In this document: one piece after another, positions 46,696 to 54,886 of the stretch
How the letters are laid out: every line of letters begins with the position of its first letter
How positions within the stretch are numbered: position 1 is the first letter of the stretch
DNA from: an uncultured Paracoccaceae bacterium
GTDB lineage: Bacteria > Pseudomonadota > Alphaproteobacteria > Rhodobacterales > Rhodobacteraceae
Direction: 5' to 3'
DNA length: 64,000 nt
Assembly (NCBI GenBank): GCA_947494675.1
Contig: CANLVP010000003.1
Span: 421,791 to 485,790 of the forward strand
Notes under the pieces: generated by a model
Told to the model about the DNA's origin: nothing
Databases searched by the model: none
What the model saw: the letters and a program-made list of their open reading frames with translations, nothing else
Position numbers and translations under genes: made by a program

Positions 46696-47379
46696 ATGAA
46701 AGAAGAAATTCTGGCCGCACAGATCGCAAACCAGCTGCGACGCAACATCGTTTTAGGCAAGTTGCAGCCCGGCGCCTCGATTAAAGAACGCGACAATGCC
46801 GCCGAACTTGGTGTCAGTCGCACACCGTTACGCGAAGCGATCCGCATTTTGGCCACCGAGGGCCTCGTTGAACTACGCCCCGCTCGCAGCCCGATTGTTG
46901 CGGTGCCGACGATTCAGATGATTTCTGATGACGTTGAAGTCCTCTTGGCGGTCGAAAAATTGTCTGGTGAGTTGGCCTGCGCACGCGCCACGGATGCCGA
47001 GATTGCGGCCCTTGCAGAGATCGTAGCGGACATGGACGCAAGGTTTGACACCACCGACGCCCTGGACATGTTTGAAACCGACATGGGCTTTCACCGCGCG
47101 ATCGCCGCGGCCTCTCATAACGCGTCGCTGGCAGAGGTGCATGGCACCCTCTTGGCCCGGCTTTGGCGCGCCCGATATCTGGCCGCAATCCAAAAGCGTA
47201 ACAGGGCGCGGGTTGTGGAACATCACACGGCTATTGTCTCGGCATTGCAGGCACGTGACCCCGCATTGGTGCGCGATGCGATCCAGACCCACCTCGCGAC
47301 ATTGCGTGTGGATATCGTCAATACGATTGAAGCAGAACGTGCCGTTGCGCAGGACTCAGAAAGCGCCAAATCCGCCTAG
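46696..47379 (+). CDS. FadR/FCD-type GntR regulator of the acid-sugar regulon
   Basis: 227 residues. Winged helix-turn-helix (AAELGVSRTPLREAIRILAT, residues about 34-53) and an FCD effector domain with the metal-binding His/Asp set (ETDMGFHRAIAA, EHHTAIVSAL, IQTHLATL). FCD regulators of this type bind short palindromes and release them on binding a sugar acid. The gene sits beside two palindromes and in the centre of the 33.5-56.4 kb cluster, in which all promoter regions share the motif. Convergent with the SDR gene at 47376 (CTAG overlap). Confidence 0.88.
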   Translation: MKEEILAAQIANQLRRNIVLGKLQPGASIKERDNAAELGVSRTPLREAIRILATEGLVELRPARSPIVAVPTIQMISDDVEVLLAVEKLSGELACARATDAEIAALAEIVADMDARFDTTDALDMFETDMGFHRAIAAASHNASLAEVHGTLLARLWRARYLAAIQKRNRARVVEHHTAIVSALQARDPALVRDAIQTHLATLRVDIVNTIEAERAVAQDSESAKSA

Positions 47380-48131
47380 TGGATCAGTGATCCGCCGTTT
47401 ACGTCAACCTCTGATCCTGTGACATAAGCCGACAAATCCGAGGCGAGAAACAAGCAGCAGCCTGCCACATCTTGCGCGGTTCCGGCCCGTCCCATGGGGA
47501 TGCCAGCCAGCACGTCTTTGCGCATGTCAGGCGTCAGCTTGCCCGCCGTAATATCGGTGTCGATAAAGCCCGGACAAATCGCGTTCGCCCGCACGCCATC
47601 CGGCGCAAGCTCGCGGGCCATTGCCTTGGTCAGCCCGAGGATACCCGCTTTGGCGGCTGAATAATGCGGGCCGCCGAAAATGCCGCCGCCCCGTTGCGCC
47701 GACACCGAAGACATATTGACGATGCTGCCCGATCCGTTCGCGCGAAAATGTGGGATCAGGGCCTGCGACATGTTCAAAGTTCCGCGCAAATTGACGTCAA
47801 GCACGGCGTCATAGTCTTGGGGGGCGATGTCCATGATCTTCAAAGGTTGGGTGATGCCCGCGTTGTTGACCAGAATGTTGACTTCACCAAGTGTCGCGAT
47901 CAATTCCGCCGCCACATTTTCGCAGTCGGCTTTGTCGGTCACGTCACAGGCCAAGGCCACATGGCCGTCGCCCTCCAGATCGGCCGCAGCCGCGGCGGCA
48001 TCTTCTTGGCGCAGGTCCAGGATCGCAATATGCGCGCCGTGTTGTGCGAACAGCATGGCTGTCGCTTTCCCCAAACCCCGTGGGCTCGCCGCCCCGGTGA
48101 TCACCGCTGTTTGACCTGCCAATAGCTTCAT
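47376..48131 (-). CDS. SDR family oxidoreductase
   Basis: 251 residues. Nucleotide motif TGAASPRGLGKATA has a Pro-Arg insertion compared with the usual TGxxxGxG, NNAGITQ and catalytic YSAAK. C-terminus VTGSEVDVNGGSLIH. Last gene of the ltnD-otnK-otnC-otnI-transketolase operon; its ATG overlaps the transketolase stop (ATGA). Substrate unknown; perhaps oxidises a polyol or aldose feeding the transketolase. Confidence 0.85.
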   Translation of the reverse strand: MKLLAGQTAVITGAASPRGLGKATAMLFAQHGAHIAILDLRQEDAAAAAADLEGDGHVALACDVTDKADCENVAAELIATLGEVNILVNNAGITQPLKIMDIAPQDYDAVLDVNLRGTLNMSQALIPHFRANGSGSIVNMSSVSAQRGGGIFGGPHYSAAKAGILGLTKAMARELAPDGVRANAICPGFIDTDITAGKLTPDMRKDVLAGIPMGRAGTAQDVAGCCLFLASDLSAYVTGSEVDVNGGSLIH

Positions 48132-49168
48132 TTTATCCACCCTTTTACGGCTGCGGTGACTGCATCCACGGAAATCCCATACTGGTCGTGCAACGTGGGC
48201 AACGCACCCGCATCGAGAAACGCGTCGGGCAGTCCGATCTGGCGAAACGGCACATGGACGCCATGCCGCATCAAGGTGGCGGCGACCGCCTCGCCTAAGC
48301 CGCCCGTCACTGAATGGTTTTCGGCCGTCACAACAAGTCGCCCGCCCTTCTGGGCCTCGGCCACGATGGTCGTCGTATCAAGCGGTTTGATCGTCGGCAC
48401 ATGCAGCACACCGCAGTCGATGCCATCGGACTGAAGGGCTTTGGCGGCATCCAATGTCCGCATGGTCATATAGCCAGACGACACGAACAACACGTCCCGT
48501 CCATCGCGCAGCATTTGCGCCTGCCCCAGCTTGAATTGATAGCCGTATTCGCCCAGCACGTTTGGCACTTGGCCGCGCAAAAGGCGCATATAGACGGGAC
48601 CCGGATGGTCGGCGATGGCGCGGGTGGCTTGGTCAATTTCAACAGCGTCGCAGGGATCGATGATCGTCAGGTTCGGCATGCCGCGCATGATCGCAAGGTC
48701 TTCCGTCGCTTGGTGGCTGGGGCCATAGCCCGTGGTCAGACCCGGCAGAGCACAGACGATTTTGACCGGCAGGTTTTCTTCGGCAATTGCCATGATGATA
48801 AAGTCATAGGCCCGCCGCGATGCGAACACCGCGTAGGTGGTGGCGAAGGGCGTAAACCCTTCCCGCGCAAGGCCAGCGGCGGCGCTGATCATCACCGCCT
48901 CGGCCATGCCCATCTGATAGAACCTGTCGGGGTAGGCTTTGGCAAAAACATGCAGGTCGGTGTATTTCGACAAATCCGCCGTCAGCCCGACGATATCCTC
49001 ACGCGTTTTGGCAAGATCCACCAATGCTTGGCCAAAGGGGGCGGCAATCGTTTCGCGCCCTTCGGCGTCCAGCGAAGCGATCATGGCAGAGGTGGAGAGT
49101 CGTTCACCCGTTGGTGCAGTGCGGGCGGTGTATTTGGACTGACGTCGGGAAAGCTCTTGATCGCTCAT
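48128..49168 (-). CDS. Transketolase, C-terminal half subunit
   Basis: 346 residues. Pyrimidine-binding domain with the catalytic Glu region YQMGMAEAVMISAAAGLA and the transketolase C-terminal domain (DVLFVSSGYMTMRTLDAAKA, VTAENHSVTGGLGEAVAATL). Needs the other subunit, encoded next to it, to bind thiamine diphosphate. Start ATG at 49168 overlaps the stop of the N-terminal subunit (ATGA); the alternative upstream frame is not protein-like. The known split transketolase AptA/AptB of apulose 4-phosphate metabolism is a possible relative; substrate here unknown. Confidence 0.88.
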   Translation of the reverse strand: MSDQELSRRQSKYTARTAPTGERLSTSAMIASLDAEGRETIAAPFGQALVDLAKTREDIVGLTADLSKYTDLHVFAKAYPDRFYQMGMAEAVMISAAAGLAREGFTPFATTYAVFASRRAYDFIIMAIAEENLPVKIVCALPGLTTGYGPSHQATEDLAIMRGMPNLTIIDPCDAVEIDQATRAIADHPGPVYMRLLRGQVPNVLGEYGYQFKLGQAQMLRDGRDVLFVSSGYMTMRTLDAAKALQSDGIDCGVLHVPTIKPLDTTTIVAEAQKGGRLVVTAENHSVTGGLGEAVAATLMRHGVHVPFRQIGLPDAFLDAGALPTLHDQYGISVDAVTAAVKGWIK

Positions 49169-50001
49169 GCCGGTTTCTCCGCGTCCAGAATTGACAGCGC
49201 CTTGGCCCATTCCTCTGGCTCCACCCGGACGAAATGGGTGATCTCGCGGTCTTCCAGAAAGGGGATGCCTTTGCACATCTTGGTGTTGCAGATGATGACG
49301 CGGGGGCGGTCGCCTGTGTGTTGTCGAGCTGCGTCAAAGGCGTCCACCACGGCATCCATATCGTTGCCGTCAACGCTTTGCGCGAACCAGCCAAAGGCCT
49401 CCCACTTGGCGGCTTCGGGCACCTGAGCGAGCGCTTGCGTTGTGGGGCCGTCGGCCTGCTGGTTGTTGAAATCGACAATCGCGATCAGGTTATCCAGCTT
49501 CCATTGCACCGCCGACATCACGGCTTCCCATGTTGACCCTTCGCCAAGCTCGCCATCCGACAGCATGTTGTAGACAAAGGCGGGGTTCTTCTTGCGCTTC
49601 AGCCCAAGGGCGGCACCCACTGCGATGCCCAACCCGTGCCCCAACGACCCGCCAGTAATCTCCATTCCGGGCGTATAGGCGGCCATGCCCGACATAGGCA
49701 TGCGGCTGTCGTCCATGCCGTAAGTGCCGATCTCATCTTCTGGCAAAATGCCCGCTTCGATCATCGCGGCGTATAGCGCAATCGCGTAGTGACCGATGGA
49801 CAGATAGAACCGGTCGCGGCCTTCCCATTCCGGGTCTGCGGGGCGGTAGTTCAGCGCGTGGAAATAGGACACCGCAAGCACGTCCGCGACACCCAAGGCC
49901 TGCCCGATATAGCCCTGTCCCTGCACCTCGCCCATCAACAGGGCGTTGCGCCGGATGGCCCATGCCCTGCGTGCGAGCGATACGTTTGAACGTGCCTCCA
50001 T
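49165..50001 (-). CDS. Transketolase, N-terminal half subunit
   Basis: 278 residues. ThDP-binding domain: GQALGVADVLAVSYFHALNY, YLSIGHYAIALYAAMIEAG, ITGGSLGHGLGIAVGAAL and the GDGE-like motif LSDGELGEGSTWEAVMSA with NNQQADG. Together with the overlapping downstream gene it forms a full transketolase. ATG at 50001 follows the otnI stop by 2 bases; an ATG five codons earlier is possible. Split transketolases of this kind are usually catabolic and located in sugar operons, not the housekeeping enzyme. Confidence 0.9.
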   Translation of the reverse strand: MEARSNVSLARRAWAIRRNALLMGEVQGQGYIGQALGVADVLAVSYFHALNYRPADPEWEGRDRFYLSIGHYAIALYAAMIEAGILPEDEIGTYGMDDSRMPMSGMAAYTPGMEITGGSLGHGLGIAVGAALGLKRKKNPAFVYNMLSDGELGEGSTWEAVMSAVQWKLDNLIAIVDFNNQQADGPTTQALAQVPEAAKWEAFGWFAQSVDGNDMDAVVDAFDAARQHTGDRPRVIICNTKMCKGIPFLEDREITHFVRVEPEEWAKALSILDAEKPA

Positions 50002-50003
50002 CG

Positions 50004-50759
50004 TCAAGCCCCGCATGCGTCCGGCAACCAGCTCAAGGTGGCATCCGTATCGCCTTGTGGCTTGTATTCAGCACCAATTGGCGCGGTCCAATCCAACCCT
50101 TTGAGCACCTGCCAGATATGCGGATAGTGCAGCTCTCCATGATCAGGCGCGCCGCGATCCGGGACCGAGGCGACCTGCACATGACCGATTATCGGCGCGA
50201 GCGCTTGCAGCCGGTTGGACACGTCACCTTCGGTCAATTGGACATGGTAGCAATCAAACATCAGGCGCAGGTTGTCCGCGCCGATCTCTGCGATGATGGC
50301 CTTGGCCTGATCGGTGGTTTGCAGGAAATACCCCGGCGCATCGTATCGGTTCAATGGCTCAATCAAGATGGTCCGCGACCCCGCCTTGGCGCAGGCATAG
50401 CGCAGCGCATCGACAAAGGCGGCATGGGCGTCAGGCCCCGCGGCAAAGCCCGCCATCACGTGGATGTTTTGAGCATCAATGGCCTTTGCATAGGCGACCG
50501 CTTGATCGATTGCGGCGCGCGCCTCTGCCGCGCGATCCGCCAATGCAGACAGGCCATTTTCACCCGGCTTGCCGCGTATCGTGTTGAGGCCCAGCATCGT
50601 CAGTCCCGTCTCAGCCAGCGCATCCGCGACCTCCGTAGCCGGCGTATCGTAGGGCCAATGACATTCAACAGCATCAAAGCCCGCCGCCTTGGCCGCACGA
50701 ATAGCATCGGGCAAGGCCCGGTCGGCCCAGAGGAACCCAAGGTTTGCCGAAAACTGCAT
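50004..50759 (-). CDS. otnI: 2-oxo-tetronate isomerase (hydroxypyruvate isomerase family)
   Basis: 251 residues, xylose-isomerase-like TIM barrel. MQFSANLGFLWADRALPDAI at the start, catalytic Glu regions TILIEPLNRYDAPGYFL and HGELHYPHIWQVLKGL, and metal ligands in LMFDCYHVQLTEGD and GHVQVASVPDRG. OtnI is known to convert 2-oxo-tetronate to 3-oxo-tetronate, the substrate of OtnK. Its context between otnC and the transketolase supports this over glyoxylate-pathway hydroxypyruvate isomerase. The ATG overlaps the otnC stop by one base. Confidence 0.88.
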   Translation of the reverse strand: MQFSANLGFLWADRALPDAIRAAKAAGFDAVECHWPYDTPATEVADALAETGLTMLGLNTIRGKPGENGLSALADRAAEARAAIDQAVAYAKAIDAQNIHVMAGFAAGPDAHAAFVDALRYACAKAGSRTILIEPLNRYDAPGYFLQTTDQAKAIIAEIGADNLRLMFDCYHVQLTEGDVSNRLQALAPIIGHVQVASVPDRGAPDHGELHYPHIWQVLKGLDWTAPIGAEYKPQGDTDATLSWLPDACGA

Positions 50760-51409
50760 CAATCCTCCCACTCCACACCAAAGCCATCGACAACGGCGCG
50801 CACCTGTTCATCACTCAGCCCACGGCGCGGCAAGCCACGGGTCAGCATGGCCAGACGCGCGGTGTCTTCCAGCTCTTCAATCGCATAGCAGGCCGCTTCC
50901 ACGTCCTTGCCCGCAACGACCGGCCCATGGTTGGCGAGCATCACGGCAGAGCGTTTGCCAGCCAAGCCGCGCACCGCTTCCCCCATTGCTGGATCACCGG
51001 GCAGAAAGATGGGCAGCAGCTTGACCTTGCCCAGCTTCATGATCGCATAGGGCGTCAGGGGCGGCAGGAAATTATCAGGGTCCACGTCTTCCATCATCGA
51101 GAGGGCGACCGCGTGACAAGAATGCAAATGTACCACCGCGCCAGCCGTAGACCGCGTGTCATAGAACGCAGCATGAAGCGGCATTTCCTTGGTCGGTTTG
51201 TGTCCATCGATGTGCTTGCCCGACGCATCAAACAGGGACAGCGTCGCAGGGTCGAGCCTGCCGAAGCAAGACCCCGTTGGCGTCACCAGCAAGCCGCCAT
51301 CCCCGGTGCGGGCAGAGATGTTGCCGCTGGACCCGCCGGTCAGCCCACGATCAAACATCGACTTTGCCAGCAGACAGATGTTTTCGCGCAATGCGGCATC
51401 GTTGCTCAT
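50759..51409 (-). CDS. otnC: 3-oxo-tetronate 4-phosphate decarboxylase (class II aldolase family)
   Basis: 216 residues. Class II aldolase/adducin fold: GLTGGSSGNISARTGDGGLL, LVTPTGSCFGRL, zinc-ligand region VVHLHSCHAVALS and VMLANHGPVVAGKD. OtnC decarboxylates 3-oxo-tetronate 4-phosphate to dihydroxyacetone phosphate. The ATG at 51409 overlaps the otnK stop (ATGA) and begins MSNDAALRENICLLAKSMFD. Order otnK-otnC-otnI matches known tetronate operons. Confidence 0.9.
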   Translation of the reverse strand: MSNDAALRENICLLAKSMFDRGLTGGSSGNISARTGDGGLLVTPTGSCFGRLDPATLSLFDASGKHIDGHKPTKEMPLHAAFYDTRSTAGAVVHLHSCHAVALSMMEDVDPDNFLPPLTPYAIMKLGKVKLLPIFLPGDPAMGEAVRGLAGKRSAVMLANHGPVVAGKDVEAACYAIEELEDTARLAMLTRGLPRRGLSDEQVRAVVDGFGVEWED

Positions 51410-52668
51410 AGGTTTTCCAATGTCGTCAGGGCGGTTGCGAAAAATTGCGGGTCGCCAAAGTTGCCGGATTTGAGCGCCAGCGCGATGGAAACGCCCGCGC
51501 TTTGTGCAAAGCACCACGGCACACCGGGTGCTACTTCTGGCCCGACGTCCAACCGCTGCACGCCCAGCGCCTGGGTCACGGCGCCCGAGGTTTCGCCGCC
51601 CGCGACAACCAGCCGGGTGAACCCCTTGTCCCTTGCCGCCACGGCAATGACCGCCATCGCGTCTTCGACGATTTCGCCTGCTTTCTCGGTACCAAGTTCA
51701 GCCTGGATCGCGCGCACTGCGTCGGGTGCAGCGGTGGCGTAGATCAACGGCGCGCCATCCTGCCCCGTCAGCCAATCCAACGCAGGCTGAACGCCGGTTT
51801 GCAAAAGGTCACGCGGATCAAGCTGATAGCTTGCGTGGCCCTTTGCATAGGTCTGCACCTGGGTTTGCGTCATCACCGAACAGGACCCTGACAGGATCAG
51901 CCCGCGCCCGTCGGGGGTCTTGTAAGTGACCTGTTCCGCTTGGTCGCCCATGTGACCCGCCGCGCGGTAGATGTCAGGCAAGGGCATCGCCAAGGCACTG
52001 CCGCCCGTCATCAAACCCAAGTCCCAACAAGCCGTTGCAATCTGCCCTAAATCCTCATCTGCGACCGCATCGACGATCACATGCGCGACGCCTTGCGCCT
52101 TGAGCTGGGCAAGCTCTTCCCTGATCGCCACCGCCCCTTTGGCAACCACCAGTCGCGAGATCTGGCCCACCTTTCCAGTGACCTGAGGTTCCAAAAGCCG
52201 CATCAGATTGCTGTCGCGCATCGGCGTCAGGGGGTGGTCCTTCATCGGGCTTTCGGCCAGCGGCTGCTGCCCGACAAACAGGTTCCCCATGAAGATGCTC
52301 CGCCCATTTTCGGGAAACGCCGGGCAATAGATCGTCTGTTGTACATCCAATTGCGCCATCATCGCCTCTGCCACCGGGCCTATGTTGCCTTGCGCGGTGG
52401 AATCAAAGGTTGAGCAATATTTCCAATAGAATTGCTGCGCCCCTGCTTCGCGCAACCAATTCAAACCCTTGACCGCCTGCGCCTGCGCGTCCGCCACCGG
52501 GTTGGTGCGGATTTTCATCGCAATGACTTCAAACCCGGCGGGATCTTCGGCGGGCGTGTCTGGCACCCCGATCCGCAAGGACACCCGCACACCACTGCGT
52601 GCCAAAAGGCCCGCAAGGTCCGTCGCGCCGGTAAAGTCATCCGCAATGGCCCCAAAGAACGCCGCCAT
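51406..52668 (-). CDS. otnK: 3-oxo-tetronate kinase (DUF1537 family)
   Basis: 420 residues, typical OtnK length. N-terminal DUF1537 domain with GAIADDFTGATDLAGLLARS and YWKYCSTFDSTAQGNIGP; C-terminal nucleotide-binding domain with LVVAGGETSGAVTQALGVQ. It phosphorylates 3-oxo-tetronate with ATP. Second gene of the operon, 3 bases after ltnD. DUF1537 kinases also act on other acid sugars (for example 3-oxo-isoapionate), but the paired ltnD, otnC and otnI point to tetronates. Confidence 0.92.
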   Translation of the reverse strand: MAAFFGAIADDFTGATDLAGLLARSGVRVSLRIGVPDTPAEDPAGFEVIAMKIRTNPVADAQAQAVKGLNWLREAGAQQFYWKYCSTFDSTAQGNIGPVAEAMMAQLDVQQTIYCPAFPENGRSIFMGNLFVGQQPLAESPMKDHPLTPMRDSNLMRLLEPQVTGKVGQISRLVVAKGAVAIREELAQLKAQGVAHVIVDAVADEDLGQIATACWDLGLMTGGSALAMPLPDIYRAAGHMGDQAEQVTYKTPDGRGLILSGSCSVMTQTQVQTYAKGHASYQLDPRDLLQTGVQPALDWLTGQDGAPLIYATAAPDAVRAIQAELGTEKAGEIVEDAMAVIAVAARDKGFTRLVVAGGETSGAVTQALGVQRLDVGPEVAPGVPWCFAQSAGVSIALALKSGNFGDPQFFATALTTLENL

Positions 52669-52671
52669 CGC

Positions 52672-53571
52672 CTACGACCCTTCGGGCAATTGGACGCCCG
52701 CGTTGCGGGCATAGACCTTGGCAATCGCGGCATCATCCTCTTTCCCAAGGCCAGAGCCCGAGGCCGCGAGGTATTGCTGCAAGGCAGCCGCCGTCAGCGG
52801 CGCGCCGAACTTTGCATCTTTGGCGATATCCATCACGATCCCAAGGTCTTTCAGCCAGATATCAACAGCGCTCAGCGGCGTGTAGTCACCCGCGATGATA
52901 TGCGGCGCGCGGCTTTCCAGCGCCCAGCTGGTACCCGCACATTGACTGATCACCTTTAGAAAATCCTCGGGCGCGACGCCTTGGGTCATGCCAAAGGTCA
53001 TCGCCTCGCCCATGGCCGCGATGTGAATGCCAACAAGCATCTGGTTCACGGCCTTCATCGACGACCCGGCGCCGATGACTTCGCCCAGCTCAAACACTTC
53101 TGACGCCAACGCATCCAGCACCGGGCGTGCCTTGGCAAAGGAAGCATCACTACCAGAGGCCAAGATCGACAGGGTGCCGTCGCCCGCGCGGATCGTGCCA
53201 CCGGACACAGGCGCATCAAGATAGAGCAGCCCAAGGTCAGCGCAGCGCTGGCCCATGTCGCGGGCGGCATCCGGCGCGACCGTCGCACAGGCAACAACCA
53301 CCGTGCCTGCCGCAAGGTGCTGGGCGATCCCGTTTGCGCCGAACAAGACGTCCTGCGTTTGCGCCGCGTTCACGACCACGATTACCACGACATCCAGTGT
53401 CTCGGCTACTTCGTCCAGCGTGCCTGCAGCCCCTCCGCCCTTTTGGAACCGCGCCACCGCGTCGGCGTTGATGTCAAATCCATGGGTGGTCAGACCCGCC
53501 CGCAGCAGGACCCCGGCCATGCCGTAGCCCATCGCGCCTAACCCAAAAATTGCTACCGTCGGACCTGCCAT
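52672..53571 (-). CDS. ltnD: L-threonate dehydrogenase-like beta-hydroxyacid dehydrogenase
   Basis: 299 residues. Nucleotide site AIFGLGAMGYGMAGVLL, substrate-site LDAPVSGGTIRAGDGTLSIL and catalytic Lys in GAGSSMKAVNQMLVG. LtnD oxidises L-threonate to 2-oxo-tetronate. Gene order with otnK-otnC-otnI is that of characterised L-threonate loci. ATG at 53571 with AGGTGG upstream; the palindrome at 53603 lies 31 bases further. First gene of a seven-gene operon ending at 47376. Confidence 0.87.
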   Translation of the reverse strand: MAGPTVAIFGLGAMGYGMAGVLLRAGLTTHGFDINADAVARFQKGGGAAGTLDEVAETLDVVVIVVVNAAQTQDVLFGANGIAQHLAAGTVVVACATVAPDAARDMGQRCADLGLLYLDAPVSGGTIRAGDGTLSILASGSDASFAKARPVLDALASEVFELGEVIGAGSSMKAVNQMLVGIHIAAMGEAMTFGMTQGVAPEDFLKVISQCAGTSWALESRAPHIIAGDYTPLSAVDIWLKDLGIVMDIAKDAKFGAPLTAAALQQYLAASGSGLGKEDDAAIAKVYARNAGVQLPEGS

Positions 53572-53602
53572 CAATATTCCACCTTTGTGCTCCACTAAAA
53601 AA

Positions 53603-53612
53603 TGGTATACCA
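53603..53612. promoter_or_regulatory. TGGTATACCA operator, copy 5 (divergent promoter)
   Basis: Perfect palindrome in the 107-base region between ltnD (31 bases away) and the enolase-family gene at 53679 (66 bases away). AATGGTATACCAAATT context is AT-rich, closest to the UxuR-type consensus. Confidence 0.75.
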
Positions 53613-53678
53613 AATTATTGGGCAAGCCAAGCGTCTCGCTGATGCCTGCCAAATGCTTGGGGGAATGCGACCAGAACG

Positions 53679-54848
53679 ATGAAGATCACGCAGATCAAAA
53701 GCCATGTGTTGCGGTATGATTTGCCATCAGAGCTTGGCTATTCACAGCAGTTCTACACTATGCGCACCTGCCATCTGGTTGAGGTTCAGACCGATGAAGG
53801 CATCACCGGTTGGGGCGAATGTTTTGGCCCTGGCAATGTCGCGCTGGCCAATAAGGGCATTGTCGAAAAGGTGATTCAGCCGATGATCCTTGGCCGCGAT
53901 CCGATGGATCGCGATGTCATTTGGCATATGGTCTACAACCTGCTTCGCGACCACGGGCAAAAAGGCATGCCGATGCAGGCGCTGTCGGGCGTCGATATTG
54001 CGCTGTGGGATATTGCGGGCAAGGTGGCAGGCCTGCCGATCCATAAGTTGATCGGCGGCGCGCACCGGACGCAGGTGCCGGTCTATGGCTATGGCATGAT
54101 GCTCAAACGAGAAAGCCTTACTGATCACATTGCCCGCTTCACGGATGAAGCAGCCGTCATCAGGGACATGGGGTTTGCCGCCACCAAGATGAAACTGGGG
54201 CTTGGACCCCGCGACGACGTGAAACTGGCGACAGCTGTCCGGCGCGGCGTTGGCGACGACTATCCCTTCATGGCCGATGCCAATCATTGCTATACCACAT
54301 CCGACGCCTTCTATGTGGGCCGCGCATTGGGAGAGCTTGACGCCTATTGGTTCGAAGAGCCCATCGCACCCGAAGACCTTGATGGCTACGCTGAGCTGCG
54401 CCGCGGACTGACGGTCAACATCTCGGGTGGCGAGGCAGAGTTCAATCGCTGGGGCTGGCGCACAATTTTGGAGAACCGCGGGCTGGATATCGCCCAGCCA
54501 GAGGTTTGTGCACTTGGCGGTATCAGTGAATATCTACGCGTGCTTGCCTTGTGCCACGCGCATTTCACACCGGTCATCAATCACGTCAGGGGCAGTGCCA
54601 TTGCGGTGGCGGCCAATCTGCAATTGCTGGCGGCCATGCCTGCGCTGCCCGGTGGCCTCAACCAGTGGGAGCCGATGTTGGAATTCGACACGACCGACAA
54701 CAAGTTCCGTGATGAATTGCTTGTGACGCCTCTGGACATTCAAGCGCAGGTCAAGGCACAGGGTGGCATGGTTGCGGTCCCCAACGGTCCGGGCCTTGGG
54801 GTGACACCCGACACCGACTTTATCAAACGCTATGCGTGGGACTCCTGA
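53679..54848 (+). CDS. Enolase-superfamily sugar-acid enzyme, galactarolactone cycloisomerase-like
   Basis: 389 residues. Mandelate racemase subgroup: catalytic KMKLG, metal ligands in ADANHCY, YWFEEPIAPEDL and SGGEAEF, and His in INHVRGSAIAVAA. Segments LLRDHGQKGMPMQALSGVDI and NQWEPMLEFDTTDNKFRDEL resemble the D-galactarolactone cycloisomerase Gci of Agrobacterium, but dehydratase activity on an aldarate or aldonate is also possible. It starts 66 bases after the operator and is followed by the UxaA-family gene 38 bases later, so the two form a unit. Confidence 0.82.
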   Translation: MKITQIKSHVLRYDLPSELGYSQQFYTMRTCHLVEVQTDEGITGWGECFGPGNVALANKGIVEKVIQPMILGRDPMDRDVIWHMVYNLLRDHGQKGMPMQALSGVDIALWDIAGKVAGLPIHKLIGGAHRTQVPVYGYGMMLKRESLTDHIARFTDEAAVIRDMGFAATKMKLGLGPRDDVKLATAVRRGVGDDYPFMADANHCYTTSDAFYVGRALGELDAYWFEEPIAPEDLDGYAELRRGLTVNISGGEAEFNRWGWRTILENRGLDIAQPEVCALGGISEYLRVLALCHAHFTPVINHVRGSAIAVAANLQLLAAMPALPGGLNQWEPMLEFDTTDNKFRDELLVTPLDIQAQVKAQGGMVAVPNGPGLGVTPDTDFIKRYAWDS

Positions 54849-54886
54849 TAGCTCAGGCCCTTGGACAGATTAAAGGATACCGCTGA

